Translations under genes and position numbers: made by a program
The notes under the pieces: generated by a model
Database searches by the model: none
What the model was told of the DNA's origin: nothing
Seen by the model: the letters and a program-made list of their open reading frames with translations, nothing else
Origin: Gorsachius magnificus
Lineage: Eukaryota > Chordata > Aves > Pelecaniformes > Ardeidae
Direction of reading: 5' to 3'
DNA length: 64,000 nt
Assembly: GCA_034008185.1 (NCBI GenBank)
Contig: CM067082.1
Span: 101,613,311-101,677,310, forward strand
Part shown: piece by piece, positions 40,622-53,825 of the stretch
Position numbering within the stretch: position 1 is the first letter of the stretch
How the letters are laid out: each line of letters opens with the position of its first letter

Positions 40622-42195
40622 CAGAATCATAGAATAGAATCATAGAATCACTTTGGTTGGAAAAGACCTTTAAGATCATCAAGTCCAACCTTTAACCTAA
40701 CCCTGCCATCCCACCACTAAACCATGTCCCTAAGCACCTCATTTATCCTTCTTTTAAAGACCTCCAGGGATGGGGACTCCACCACCTCCCTGGGCAGCCC
40801 ATTCCAGAGCCTGACAACCCTCTCGGTGAAGAAGTTTTTCCTAATGTCTAGCCTAAACCTGCCCTGGCGCAGCTTCAAGCCATTCCCCCTCATCCTATCA
40901 TCTGTTACCAGGGAGAAGAGGCCGACCCCCACCTCACTACAGCCTCCTTTCAGGTAGCTGTAGAGGACGATAAGGTCTCCCCTCAGCCTCCTCTTCTCCA
41001 GACTAAACAACCCCAGTTCCCTCAGCCGTTCCTCGTATGACTTGTGTTCCAGACCCCTCACCAGCTTGGTTGCTCTCCTCTGGACATGTCCCAGGAACGC
41101 AACATCTTTCTTGTAGTGAGGGGCCCAAAACTGAACACAGTATTCGAGGTGCGGCCTCACCAGCACCGAGTACAGGGGCACGATCACTTCCCTACTCCTG
41201 CTGGCCACACTATTCCTTATACAAGCCAGGATGCCATTGGCCTTCTTGGCCACCTGGGCACACTGCTGGCTCATATTCAGCCGGCTGTCAACCAGTACCC
41301 CCAGGTCTTTTTCCACCAGGCAGCTTTCCAGCCACTCTTCCCCAAGCCTGTAGCGCTGCATGGGGTTGTTGTGACCAAAGGGCAGGACCCGGCACTCGGC
41401 CTTGGTGAACCTCATACAGTTGGCCTCGGCCCATGGATCCAGCCTGTCCAGGTCCCTCTGCAGAGCTCTCCTCCCCTCGAGCAGATCAACACTACCACCC
41501 AGTTTGGTGTTGTCTGCAAATTTACTGAGGGCACACTCAATCCCCTCATCCAGGTCATTGATAAAGATATTAAACAAGACCAGCCCTAGAACTGAGCCCT
41601 GGGGGACACCGCTTGTGACCGGCCGCCAACTGGAATTAACTCCATTCACCACGACTCTCTGCGCTTGGCCATCCAGCCAGTTTTTAACCTAGCAAAGAGT
41701 ACACCCATCTAGGCCATGAACCACCAGCTTCTCTAGGAGAATGCTATGGGAGACTGTGTCAAAGGCTTTGCTGAAGTCCAGGTATACAACATCCACAGCC
41801 TTTCCCTCATCTACCAGGCGGGTCACCTGGTCGTAGAAGGAAATCAGGTTGGTTAGGCAAGACCTGTCTTTCATGAACCCATGCTGGCTGGGCCTGATCC
41901 CCTGATTGTCCTCCATGTGCCTGGTGAGCACACTCAAAATGAACCTCTCCATAATCTTCCCCAGTACTGAGGTCAGGCTGACAGGTCTGTAGTTCCCCGG
42001 ATCCTCCTTCCGGCCCTTCTTGAAGATAGGCGTCACATTTGCCAACCTCCAGTCATCTGGGACCTCCCCTGTTCTCCAGGACTGCTGATAAACTACAGAG
42101 TGTGGTTTGGCAAGCTCCTCTGCCAGCTCCTTCAGCACTCTTGGGTGGATCCCATCTGGCCCCATAGACTTGTGGATGTCCAGGAAGCATAGCAG
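40622..42195 (-). mobile_element. CR1 LINE, 5'-truncated, about 1.6 kb
   Basis: The plus strand starts with AGAATCATAGAATAGAATCA, the reverse complement of the CR1 terminal repeats. It continues with the CR1 3' UTR and then the C-terminal half of ORF2. The 5' limit is set where similarity fades, upstream of the HKSMGPDGIHPRVL block (about 42175). The endonuclease domain and ORF1 are absent. Compared with the other CR1 pieces here it is longer and better preserved, so it is probably younger. It lies in the HECW1 sense direction within the 32-kb intron. Confidence 0.95.
40717..42195 (-). pseudogene. CR1 ORF2 reverse-transcriptase remnant, one nonsense codon
   Basis: The minus-strand frame is open on both sides of a single TAG at 41691-41689. 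It encodes most of a CR1 reverse transcriptase. Motifs in order are HKSMGPDGIHPRVL, NYRPVSLTSVLGKIMERF, QHGFMKDRSCLTNL, the catalytic-Asp block YLDFSKAFDT (Asp at 41778-41776), [19 protein letters not shown] (41526-41500 or so) and the C-terminal [24 protein letters not shown] end. The stop sits in CTLC-stop-VKNW, where CR1 proteins usually have Trp, so TGG became TAG. The second catalytic Asp of FADD is Asn (codon 41511-41509). The copy has no endonuclease. It should be inactive even with read-through of the stop. Confidence 0.93.
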
Positions 42196-45100
42196 GTGAA
42201 AGACAGCAGTAACTCCTGGCTTCCTCAAGCCCATCCAAGCTGAAATTGCTGCAGTCACACACATAAGTGACAGACAGGGAACATAATAATTTTAATTTTT
42301 TTATAGTAAAGGCTAAGGTCTCCAACCACAGCATGCTTAACTCCCACGGGATTTGCTGCATTGTGAAAAGGAAACCCTAATGCAAATCATCAATAGCCTG
42401 AGCAAGATCTAACACCTGTTAGGTGACAACACACAGTAGGATGACTATACAGTCCAGACTGCAAATAACCTAGACTATTTTTACAACACTTTTTTAGAAA
42501 TAAGCTTGCAGAGAACCTAGACAAAATCAAAAGCAGAGTCAAAGGGCATCTGAAAAAAGGAAGTAGTAGTGGAGAAAAGATTATTCTGGAGTAAATTCTC
42601 TTTAAATCACCTGCACATTTGTGATATGTACTACTGCTACTTTATACTTAAGTGTATATTATACATGTTTTCCCCCCTAATCTGCCAGTTATATACATAA
42701 AAATATGACACCTAATCCTAATCTTGACACTCACTTTCATGCCACCTATAGCCCCAAGCAAGAGATTCTCAACCTTTTACTGACTACGCTATATGTGGCA
42801 ACATTGAAAAAGGAAAATGCTGTGTCTCTTCCCTGCAGTCTGGAAGACAGATGTCAGCTTCCTGTGCCTGGGGTAATGCTAAAGACTTCAATTGTCCTGC
42901 AGAACCCAGGCCACTGCTTTGCCATCTCTGGCAGAAACACACTGAGCATTCAGCTGAAAAGCTTCAACACCAGGAAACCTGGGTTCTGTTTGAACCTCTG
43001 CCTCTGACTTACTGTAGGAGTTTCACTCCTGACTTCATTTCCTTCTCTATGAGATGAAAAAAAATTATACTTCAGGCAACCCAACCCAAAGGCGAGGAAT
43101 GTGTTTTCTAGTTCTTCCATAAGCCATTTTTCATAACAACAGGGCTATTCTTCAGTCACAGGAGAAAAGTATTCTCTTCTGCAAAGCAATGTAAGGGTCC
43201 TAACAAAGTGTATCAACATCTGGGAGCATGGCGGCTCAGTAACAGTTAAATTCCCAGCAGGTATATGGTCAATCTGCCTCTGTAGACGTAAGGCACTAAA
43301 TGCACGCTTCTCTACTGACCTGAAAGGATTGGATTGAGTGGGTCATGACAGGATTTAGCTCTACTTATTACTTAAGCTGCAATCAGTCAGGTCACACTAA
43401 AACTGAAAAGTACATTCCAAACTTCTTTTAAAGTATTTGTTTATTCAGATCTACCCTACCTTCTAGTCTGAAAACCAAATACTTGAGCTCTCACCTGCTG
43501 TGAACTGACATCACCTCACAAACTAATGGATCCAGCCTAATTCATGCACACAAAATACTAAGCCTCTTGTTTTTCAAATAGAGATGCCTTTACTAGCACA
43601 TGTACATTCCAGATCTGAAGTCTCAAATAGGCTCTGAGGATACACAAATTTACCTCCTAGCAAAAGGCCAAGCATAAGATGTGCATTTTTACCATGTCAA
43701 TATAGTCTACCAAAGAAAGTAGATGTGCATGTACATTGTTCACCTGTGTAATGCTGTTGGGGACATCCAACTACTGGGTGCCACACTAAGACTCAAAGAG
43801 GTAAATATATTTCCAGTACTGTTGTTTTATTGTTTAGATGGTTCATTTTTCCACCTCCTTGCTGGCTTAGAGAATACACCTACCATAAAGTGACTGTCAT
43901 GAGGGCTGGCAGATACTACTTCGAGTCAGCTGCCAGCATGCAGGAATCTTTATGTCAGCCTTGGCAAGCCATGGCTTCTAAAATGGAAGTGTTTTGAAGG
44001 ACTAAATAACTTTTAGTCCATGGCACAACAAAAACTGCTTACAAATTCTGTGTTTAATTTATCCTTTTGTATATTTTCCAACATATAGACTATATGTCTC
44101 TTCCACACTAGTGTCAAAAATCTGATTCATCTCATTAAAGCCAACAAAAAAACTCCCATTGATTTCAGAAGACAGAGACTACACCTACCTCTTCTCATTT
44201 TCCGTCCAAAAGAAATCATCTCCTCAGCTGTAATCTGTTTCTTTCACATCCACATGTCACTCAGTCTTGCTGCCCTTCTCCAAAATATTTCTAAAGCTCC
44301 TGCAATCTTTCTGTTTGAAAGTAGCCAGGTAAAGAAAAAAAATCTGCTAAATGTACTACCAACTGGATTTATATTCCACAGCACATTAAAGGCATAGGTC
44401 ATCTAAGTAATTTATGCATGTCACAGAAGTATTACTTAGCATTTCACTGCATCTCAAATGCAACAAATTTATGAAATTTAGAAAAAGAAATAGATCTGCT
44501 AAAGCAAAACCAGATTCTATTATCCAAACTGCACAAAACCTAAATGGGCTAGTTCAGAGGCAGAAACTTAATCTTTGCACATATTATATGTATTTAAAAG
44601 GTTTCCACTGAGTCATTTTCTAACAGAAGAAAGGACAATACAAGATTTTTCATCCATCATAGAAGCTCAGCGCACTTCATAGAGAAGCAGTAATTACAGA
44701 GGTGCCTGCTAGCACTGCTACTGTTAAGGCTGTGTCAGGGGATTCATTATTAACCCAGTTTTCATGGTTTCACAGCTTAGTCACAAAACACCCCTGTATT
44801 GGCCTTAAACCACCATAGAAAATTTCATCCCAGAAGCAATTTACTTAGTTACTTTTTCTTCTTGTAGAAGTGCAAAAAGAGAATTCTATCAAATTTTCAT
44901 GCTTTTATATGAATATATACCAGTGAGAGAGTTAATAATTTTAAAACAGCAAATTCTGACGCTCTTGGGTGAAATCCTTATCCTGTTTAAATTAACAGCT
45001 AGTTCTCTCGACTGCAGCAGGGACAGGATTTCAATCTCTGAGTTCTGCAGAAGTTCAGATCCTGCTGTCCACAGAGCAGCTCTGCAAGAGCAAGTACCTT

Positions 45101-47901
45101 CTCAAGTCTCTCCCAGTTGCAACATAATTCAAAACCCCACTGAAAGACTTCAGTGTAGATTGTTACACTCATGCACTGTCTCATGTCTCCCTGTTATGAG
45201 CATTGCTAAGTGTTTCTGATACAAATAGAGATGGGATCTTTTGAAAGAGATGTTCTAGAGAACAACTGGAAGTCCCCTCCAGACAACTGCTCAACAGGTC
45301 TCGAAAGATACACTTCACACGAATCACCACTGGCTTAATCTCCGTGCCTTCCCAAACACAACCACCGCTGACAGTGTAATGTAATACGCACAGCACAGGC
45401 CACTATGGTTATAAGAGGTCTGCTCTACTACTGACTGAGTACAAGGGGTATTTTACAAACAGTACTGAGACTTTTGTCAATCTTTTTGAAAAAGGACCAT
45501 CTTTCGCAACAAGGTTGAAAGCTGGCATGAGTTTCCAGGATAAGACTTTAAACTAAGCTTTTAGTTTTAATTGACTCTGCCTATGAATCCTCTGCAAGGT
45601 AGAAATCATGGGAAACTTGGTTGATCTGCTCAGTTGCCAACTACTCTTTGGTCAGGGAGCTTGGTCAGCTGCAGCTGTGATTTCTCCTGGCTAAGTTTCA
45701 TTTTCTTTCCCTCAAAAGTTAAGAGTAATTCAAATGGAAAAGCAGCATGTATGAACATGAAAATTCCCTCTGCACCAGAGAGAGGTAAACAAAAAACACT
45801 AGTCACGGCTTTCTGTTAAGGTCCTACAGCTGAGCCCCACACATCTGAAGTGTCTAAATAACATGAGTTGATTCAGCCCCAAATGTTTGCTTACATTAGG
45901 TAGACACTGAGGCCTTTAGGAATAGCACCTAGAGATGATCTAAACTACCAAGACTGGAGCAAGCAATCCAGTAATTACAATTGATTACAAGGACAGTAAT
46001 CAGTCACTCCAAAAATGGTGTGGTGGTGCAAGATGACTTCTGGCAGAGAGCCAACACTAACTGAGGCAGCATCACCTTAAACACCACAGATCACACTGCT
46101 GTGGCTGTCTCTGAACTGAGCCCCTACAATCCAAAATGTCACTATGTGCCTTTTCTTTTACATTTTCACCTTAATACAAAGAAAGGTACATGATGGGTTC
46201 TCCAAAATCTAAGGAGGAGTCAGGGAAAAGAAAAAAAGAAAGGATAAAGCCAAAGTATACTGGTACTGAAATTGATTTCTTGTTTATGTGACATGCCATG
46301 CATAGACTTCATGCAGTTCACAAAGGGAAAGGAAAATGGTGAATCTATTAGCTATATAGATTTAATATTCCTCACAAGCAGCTCATAAAGCTTATTATAA
46401 TATCTTGTAAACAGGAAAAATGTGAAAGCCTGAATCCAGAAGCATGCTACAGAACATTACTTACAAGCAAGAAATCCTAGGCAAGTGAAGGGAAGGAAAT
46501 AGTTCCATCTCTCCCCATGACCACAAGATGCCACAGTGACAAACCAAAAAAAAAGTTATTAGTGTTTTTTAAGTGAGCAGGGTTGGCTCATTCCACCTCA
46601 GGCAAACACCTTTATCAATAGGAACAGGAAAAAATGCACCTCTTTGAGGCCTCTAGGCTAACATAGACTGTAGAGGTTCAGAAGTCAGAAATATATGTTA
46701 GCTACTATACCTGAGAAGCTAAGGAGAATTCACTGTTGTGAAGCAAAATCTTAATAATGCACTTGTATTGTTTTAAAGAAATATATATTTTCATCCTTAA
46801 ATCTTATCTAGCAACTAAACAGACAGACTAATCTAATACACTGTAGGCATATCGCTTTTTGGTGTGGCAAATCTGCTGTTCAAGTGTTGCCTGATAATCC
46901 AGGGAGGTTAATCACAGGTCAGTTTGTGTGGGTTCCCAGGTATCTCTGGAGTAACCCAGAGCTGCCAGGTTAGAAAGAGATTTTACCCTCAGGAAGAGCT
47001 GCTCAGCAGCTTGGACAAACAGCAAGTTAGTGGGAAGACAGGCTCTGAAATTTCTACAAGCCCCTGATAGACCTTAATATGTTCCAACTGTATTTGGACA
47101 ACATTCCAGACTTATTTTAATGGAGAAGAAAAGGAGAAGCAGAACTGCAGTCACATACCTGTAACGCTAGACCAACAGCAGTGTTAGAAACTTCTCTGTG
47201 CATAGATTGATTTTTGAAGCCGCAGGTAGGAGAGAGGTGTCCATGACACATAGACTGCAGCAAAAGCTGCTTCCCTTCCCAGGATCTGAGCTCAGAGGGA
47301 CCCTCAGAAGCCAAGAGCCCTTACCCACGAGCTGCCTGGGAAAGCTCCCTGGTGCTCCTCTACTGCGAAATGATTACACATTTATTTTGAGTGCTTTTTC
47401 TCCCTTGCATTTGCACTCTCTAATTTGCTGGTTTTGTACTTCTGCCACCCAGAACTCTGTCTGGGGGAACACTGCTAGCAATTTACAACAACCACAGCTT
47501 AAATTCTGACACACATGCATTGCCCATCTTATTTCTAAGCCCAGCTATAACCTCATGCTTGCAACATAGCAGCAATGCACTTCATAATCAAAATCGATTT
47601 TGTTTCTTATGGTATAAGTGATTTTCTTAAAAAAAATCCATTCCCGATATATTTGCATTTTATTTATAAGAATTATTTTTTCCCCTGATATTTTAAAAAA
47701 AAAGTTATTTTTAACATTTCCTTTTTTGGTCTTCCAGTGAATGGAAATGATTATTGAACTTGTAAGGTATCCCAGCCATGCAAAAGAAATGGGTCAGGAA
47801 AAAATAAAACAGAGGCATAGAGAAAGATCATATTTGAAAATGAAGTAAGACTTGTTCCACTTTTATATTTGACACCCAAGACACATTTACATTTAGGTTA
47901 T

Positions 47902-47923
47902 ATCATCATTATTATTATTATTT
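47902..47923. repeat. (ATT)n microsatellite, short
   Basis: ATCATC followed by about five ATT units and a T run. Confidence 0.8.
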
Positions 47924-47952
47924 TCTGATTAGGTGTAAGAAAAAAAAAAATC

Positions 47953-48092
47953 ACAATGAGGGTAGTCAAATGCTGGGACAGGTTACGCAGAAGGAAATCC
48001 CTGAAGAAAGTCAAAACTTGACTAGACGGGGTCTGGAGCAACCTGCTCTAACCAGACCTGCCTGAGCCAGCAGTTGGACCAGACAACCCAAT
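47953..48092 (+). mobile_element. CR1 LINE 3' relic, strongly diverged
   Basis: The plus strand reads CTGGGACAGGTTACGCAG, then GGTCTGGAGCAACCTGCTCTA, then GCAGTTGGACCAGACAACC. These occur in the order and spacing of the usual CR1 3' end (GGGACAGGTTGCCCAGAG, the Leu-Leu stop region, GGTTGGACCAGATGACC). It is opposite in orientation to the other CR1 pieces. The terminal repeats are not recognisable. Confidence 0.65.
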
Positions 48093-49800
48093 TATGGAAC
48101 CCAAGATTACCAAGTACTTATATCTTCCTTATAGTGTGAAAGGTCCACTAAGAGGAAACAAGATCATGAGTATACACAGTCTAATCATGGAAAGCTGCCT
48201 TATAAAAAAGCTGGCCCCATAATAAGAAGCAATCAGACCTGTAAGCTCAGTCTCAGGAATGAGTCTAAAGCTACAATAGAGCTGTGACAGGTAAGTAAAC
48301 ACGTCACCTCCCCACATCTCTGCTTCCTCCTGCTTCAGAAGTGAAAAAAGTACCTGCCAGGCACATAGGCTCTGCTGCCAAGGAAAAGGTAAGGTCTGGA
48401 ATAAACACTGCTGTCTACTCCTAGAGGTCTTATTGTAGCAGCTGCTTTTGGTAAAGGAGACTTGGAAAAAAATCCACAGGCAGGACAATTTTTAAAGAGA
48501 GAACACATAATGAAATTAGCATAGATAATTTAATGAAAGGGGAAGGACAGAAAGAAGCATCATTATGGAAATCTAATTAATAAACAATTACAGCAAAAGT
48601 ATCTATTTCCAGGTTGGGTTTGTTTATTTATTTAGAAAAAGCCATTAGCACTGAGATATAGGAGGAAATTATGCCTGCTACTAATGCGGTAAAGTGAACA
48701 TCCAAAGTATTGAAAGGGTTGGAGAATAGCTTGGAAGTATAAAACACTATTCATCTGAGGCTCTCAAGATCCTACTACCAATATCAAAGACTTTGCAGAA
48801 AGATAGTTCTGCTGGGCAAAAGTGTTTGAACCCTGCAGGGAGACAGTAATTCATCCCTGCTGACCTCATGCTCTCTGAGTAAGTCTATTCTGGATATAAA
48901 TGGTGTTCTTGACATCCGGCAGTCCTGTAGCAGGAAACCCTGACCAGAAGTAAGATGACAAGAGGGCTAGATTTACTAGCTAGTTAGCAAGAAAAGCCAA
49001 TTACCAAACAGATTCCTGCATCATGTGTACATTTTTTCAGGAGGAGGATGAGTTACTACAGCACTACACCACAGATATAATTCTGCTTTCCTCATGGAAG
49101 GTCAAATAAGTTTTTCTGCCTAATAAAATGGTCCAAACACCATTGTATGAGTTGGATAAATGTTGCCATAACCCCTACAAGGCATGAGACATGGAGTGGA
49201 TGGCCGAAACTGGACAATGACATAGCTGAGCTACAACCGAATTTCTGGATTATGTGAAGGGATTTATCCCCCTTTATACTGAGATTTTCCTGTGCTATGT
49301 TGGACATCTAATAGCCCTTCAGATGCTTCTCTACCACAGAGAGGTATAAAAACACCTTTCTCTTAGATGTGAAGCAAACTCACTGCTTCCATAAATTAAG
49401 AAAAATGCTATCTTTAATACATACACTCCAAACTCTGTTTTGATTAATTACTTGCACAGTATGCTTTAACAGGATTAAAAAAAAAAATCCATAAAATTCT
49501 CCAAAATTAGAAATGGTAAATTATTGACACTGATATATTCTTTAGGACCTTTAAACTAGTGACAGGCTGGGTCAATAAACTGCCTGTTGAGTTGGCTCTC
49601 CCAGGCAAGCCCTTGATTCAATTTAGCCTTTGCTCAGAGACCCATGTCCTTGGGGACCCTATCCCCTCCATCACAAAGAAATGACCTGAAGTTTCATGGT
49701 GCTGAAATCTGACACCAAGACAGCCTCCTTGTCTCCTGAATAATTTTTCATCCATGAATTAACTTATGTCTTTAATTATAAAAGCCTGAATACAATACTT

Positions 49801-49823
49801 GTTTGTTTGTTTGTTTGTTTTTT
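49801..49823. repeat. (GTTT)n microsatellite
   Basis: Five perfect GTTT units followed by extra T residues. Confidence 0.95.
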
Positions 49824-51119
49824 AATTTCATAAGAAAATAACTGAAACAAGGCTCAGTATCTTACCACTCTTTTGGAGTAAAGATGACCTTTTGATACAT
49901 GTGCTGATACCCTTCCAGTCACAGCTGCTTCCCATTCCCACTGCATTTGCCTTCTGTTTTTCTACAAAGATAAAGCCACTTGGGCCAAAGTCTGCACCTG
50001 GGCTCTCCGTACATGGTTGTACACAGAAGGTGCTGGGCATGATGGCACTTAGGGGCTGCGTACAAACAATTCTTACTGAATTCAGTGGGGACTAACTTGG
50101 CTTCCAGCAGCTTCAGAAACATGCCCAACAGGACTATCCAAGGAGAGAGCATAAGGGCCCTTGTGCAATGGAGCAAAGAGAGGGGATCTATCTTCCAGGG
50201 CAATTCCACCAAATCCCTAGACAGGTCATCCAAAACAAACTTTCCAGAAGATTTAAAGTGCAAAAATTTATAAATCAAAAGACACCATAATAATCTCTTC
50301 CATCAACAGTAGAAAGATTATCAAACACAAAACAACATTATCTAAGTTACCTTAAAATAAATTATGTGACTTCAGCACCTGTTGTGCAGAATACTAGTAT
50401 CCGAAGTTCAAAGCAGCAAAAGAACAGGTATCTGTTCATGCATTTGTCAAATGCTGGGTTAGATGAGAAAAATACAGCTACTAGCCACACTACTGGATTT
50501 CAGGAATCTCTCTTAATTTCCTCAAATGCATGATATGCACGATGGTATCTTGAGAGATACCAAAACTAAAGCAGAAAACACATTAGATGCGCAGGAGCAA
50601 GTACAATGTATCTGAGGATACATACTGCTGACATGACTGGAAGAGCAAAATGCACATGTATGTGAACCCATATTTTCAAACTTTGGCACCTACAGTTAGA
50701 CTCCTCAGACCCAAAGTGAAGATGTACCATTCCCCATGGCATGCTGCCAGGTACAGAGTGGTCTGATGTGTCCTCCCAAATCTCCCAAGTTAGGAGAGTT
50801 AGTCAAATTAAGGACTGAGCAGATGCATGCAAGAAAAAACAGTAACGGCAATGAAGAAAACAATGTGATAAAGGAAGGAGAAGATGTGATGATGCAGATT
50901 CCCCACGCTCTTTTCTCCTGGACAGCTTTTTAAGATCTCAGAAACTCCTATCAGATCTTGGCCTTGGTGTGAGGAATCAGATTGTTAGGTGGCACTGTCC
51001 ATACCAGGAACTCCTACATGTCTGAGGTGGGGAGCAAGAATAGGAACAATCAGTTATCACCTGATAGCTTTAAAAACATACCTTTATCTAGAACAAAACC
51101 CAAATGACATGGTACCATC

Positions 51120-51139
51120 ATTACTGGAATTCCAGTAAT
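51120..51139. repeat. 20-bp perfect palindrome
   Basis: ATTACTGGAATTCCAGTAAT is identical to its reverse complement over all 20 bases. It lies about 65 bp upstream of the TATA-like box of the possible LTR remnant, so it could be part of an old U3 region. Confidence 0.9.
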
Positions 51140-51580
51140 TATTGACCTGGATTGGGCCTGAACAGAAATCTACTGATGACTAAAGCCAATCATCTCACAA
51201 CCCTATAAAACAGTGGTCCTAAGTGAGGCCCTTTAAGCAACCCTGGACCGCAGTTCGCTGCAACCAGCATCTCCCTGAGTGGGACACCTCTCTCTTAGAG
51301 CTTGCAAATTCTTAAGTTTGCTAAAATCAGAGGTCCGTTGCTGAAGACAGACAGTGGCACCTGGGCTGAAACCTTTCACTCCTTGAGGCTCAACCCTTGC
51401 CCAATGAAAAATGCCAAGACATTTGACAGGAGTATTTCACTGATCTCAAAGGGAATTTTTAACAGGTACACCTTTATATATATAAAAATATAATCATATC
51501 TGCATGTATGCATGTGTGAATCAATTTAATTAGTCTGTAGATGTATGATTCAATTACAAAGTGAGTCTTATATTGCTGCT

Positions 51581-51591
51581 ATATATATATT
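51581..51591. repeat. Short (AT)n tract
   Basis: An ATATATATAT stretch preceded by T. A second similar tract lies at 51471-51491. Confidence 0.8.
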
Positions 51592-53251
51592 CTCCTTAGA
51601 CATAAACCATTGACCAGGTCTGAGACTAAGATCGGACCTAGCTGCACTTAGACTCCTCTTTGAAAAGGAGCTTGGAAAGCAACCTCATGACTCAACAGAA
51701 GGGTCCTCCTTATCCTCTGCAGCCATGATCTCTCTGTGAATAATTTTAACTCAAGTGTAATTTCATTTTCCTTTGTGTACTTCTTCCATGCAGTAATAGA
51801 GTGAACCTTGCCATCTTCAAACCTTTAAGTTGCTGTTCTGATTGATTTTGTCCAATCACTTTCTTAATGGACTGATGATTAAGTGCTATTAAAATATCAC
51901 AGTCAAATCCTGTGATTTGATGTAAAGGCACAAAAAAATTCTAAACTGCTATTAAATTGAATTATGTAAAGTCACTCATCATGACAGAAGAGAACAGGAA
52001 AGGGCTGTGATTTTTTTTCCCCCCTCTTGTTGTCAAGCATCTTCTTCCCAAGATACAAAATCTCACGGTGTTGCATCTCACAATGGGAGGCACATCTGGA
52101 GCCTCAGGTACCACCTTGGCACTAGTTTGCACCTGACCTGGGGGCAGGGCATCCTCACCAGGCTGCACTCTTCTGCCACCCTGGGACACAAGACACCAGG
52201 CAAAGCTGGGGGTTGACCAATGGTCTGTGTGTCCAGAACAATGGGGTGACCCAGAAGCACTGGCACAACAGTGCCTTTCTGTTTCCATATGCAAGACAAG
52301 CCTAGTTGCAGGGGAATAACAAGGCTGGGACCAGTTGTGTCAGTCTTACGTTCAGCCCATGAGATGCCTCCACAAATCTTTGTCTATCCTAGACAGAGGA
52401 TCAGCCAGGGAAGAGTCAGCTGTTGGACTGCAAGGGAAATTACTGCTGTCCCTTGACCTGATAACATCTGGGAAAGAAAACGAGCAGATCCAGCATGCCC
52501 ACAGCTGGCTTAAAAAGAAGAAAAGAGAGGAAAAATCCTGGTTCCTTCATTACTGCCTTTTCCGAGGCTCATTCCAACTTTGAGGAAGCCGCAACGGCCC
52601 TACACAAACCTTTCCCCTCGTTCCAGAAGAAGAGCTTTCAGAAAATCTGTTCCTTAAAGACCAAAAGCAAGAGGAACATACCATGCAGAAGGTCACGTTT
52701 ATTTTCAGAGTACAACTTTTAGAGTAAAACCCAATAGTTCAGACTGCAAACAGACTAGAAGTAGCCTAGAAATACCAGATGACACACTAAGCAGGGAGCA
52801 TGGAAACTGAAGTCTTATCTGCAGTTGGACCCATGCATTAGCAAGCCAATTCTTCACTCTGTGCCTCTGTTTCCACCTCGCACCTTTTAATTTATCTTCC
52901 CTATCTAGCTTTGAAGCCCAGCTCCCAAACATTTGCATTGAACTTACACCTTCAAAAATCTAGCCTTAGCTCTTTAGGACAGAAACTATCTTAGAAAAGA
53001 AGATCTACTCTTCATGGGAGGCACTAAACACTTCCATAATAAAAAAAGCAACTAATAAAAATTTGAGAGTTAACAAAGAACAGATGTTTGCATCCAAACC
53101 AGGTTCCCAAATGCCCCAATACTCAGTGGAATTAGCATTAAAACTTCAGGTAAACGTTACCACAACTTCTTGACTGTTGCCTTCGGAATTAGATGGTGTC
53201 CAGTCTCCGATGCATTTATACAATGTCTATGCTTGTTTATGGTTAAGTAGC

Positions 53252-53825
53252 TGTCCTGGTTTCAGCTGGGATAGAGTTAATTTTCTTCATAGTAGCTAGC
53301 ATAGTGCTGTGTTTTGGATTTAGTACTAGAGGAACGTTGATAACACACTGAGGTTTTTAGTTGTTGCTAAGTAGTGCTTAGACTACTCAAGGACTTTTTG
53401 AGCTTCTCCTGCTCGGCCAGGTGCACAAGAAGCTGGGAGGGGACACAGCCGGGACAGCGGACCCCAACTGACCAAAGAGCTATTCCATACCATATGATGT
53501 CATGCTCAGTATATAAGCTGCAGGAAGAAGAAGGTGGGGACATTCGGAGTGATGGCGTCTGTCTTCCCAAGTAACCGTTACACATGATGGAGCCCTGCTT
53601 CCCTGGAGATGGCTGAACACCTGCCTGCCCATGGGAAGTGGTGAATTAATCCCTTGCTTTGCTTTGCTTGCATGCGCGACTTTTGCTTTACCTGTTAAAC
53701 TGTTTTTATCTCAACGCACGAGTTTTCTCACTTTTACTCCTCTGATTCTCTCCTCATCCCATTGTGGGGGGAATGAGCGAGTGGCTGCGTGGTACTTAGT
53801 TGCCAGCCAGGGTTAAACCATGACA
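53252..53825 (+). mobile_element. Complete endogenous-retrovirus LTR (574 bp), antisense to HECW1
   Basis: The LTR starts TGTCCTGGTTTCAGCTGGGA and ends AACCATGACA. The ten terminal bases form an inverted repeat with one mismatch, with TG and CA at the ends as expected. Inside are a TATA box (53510-53517), a GC-moderate U3, and a downstream part with GCTTTGCTTTGCTTGC. It is a well-known avian LTR type by my recollection, most likely of an ERVK-like family given the primer binding site that follows. Because the leader follows this copy, it is a 5' LTR. No second copy of the LTR was seen downstream to 64000. Confidence 0.88.
53510..53517 (+). promoter_or_regulatory. TATA box of the 574-bp LTR
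   Basis: TATATAAG lies 258 bp into the LTR, preceded by CATGCTCAG and followed by CTGCAGG. This is a good match to a TATA box in the expected position for an LTR promoter reading on the plus strand. Confidence 0.65.

Larger units (their letters stand above)
50990..51870 (+). mobile_element. Possible old LTR remnant (ERVL-like), boundaries uncertain
   Basis: The stretch resembles the core and downstream part of an avian LTR type. It has a CCTATAAAACAG box at about 51201-51212, followed by GGACCGCAGTTCGCTGCAACC, CATCTCCCTGAGTGGGACACC and TCTCTCTTAGAGCTTGC. A later block (GACTCAACAGAAGGGTCCTCC, CAGTAATAGAGTGAACCTTG) also feels familiar as repeat sequence. I cannot define TG and CA termini or a target-site duplication, and see no primer binding site. 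Weak evidence; the alternative is unique intronic sequence. Confidence 0.35.

Noticed and set aside
40724..41692. Plus-strand ORFs of up to 181 codons
   Set aside because: They are the antisense shadow of the CR1 reverse-transcriptase frame.
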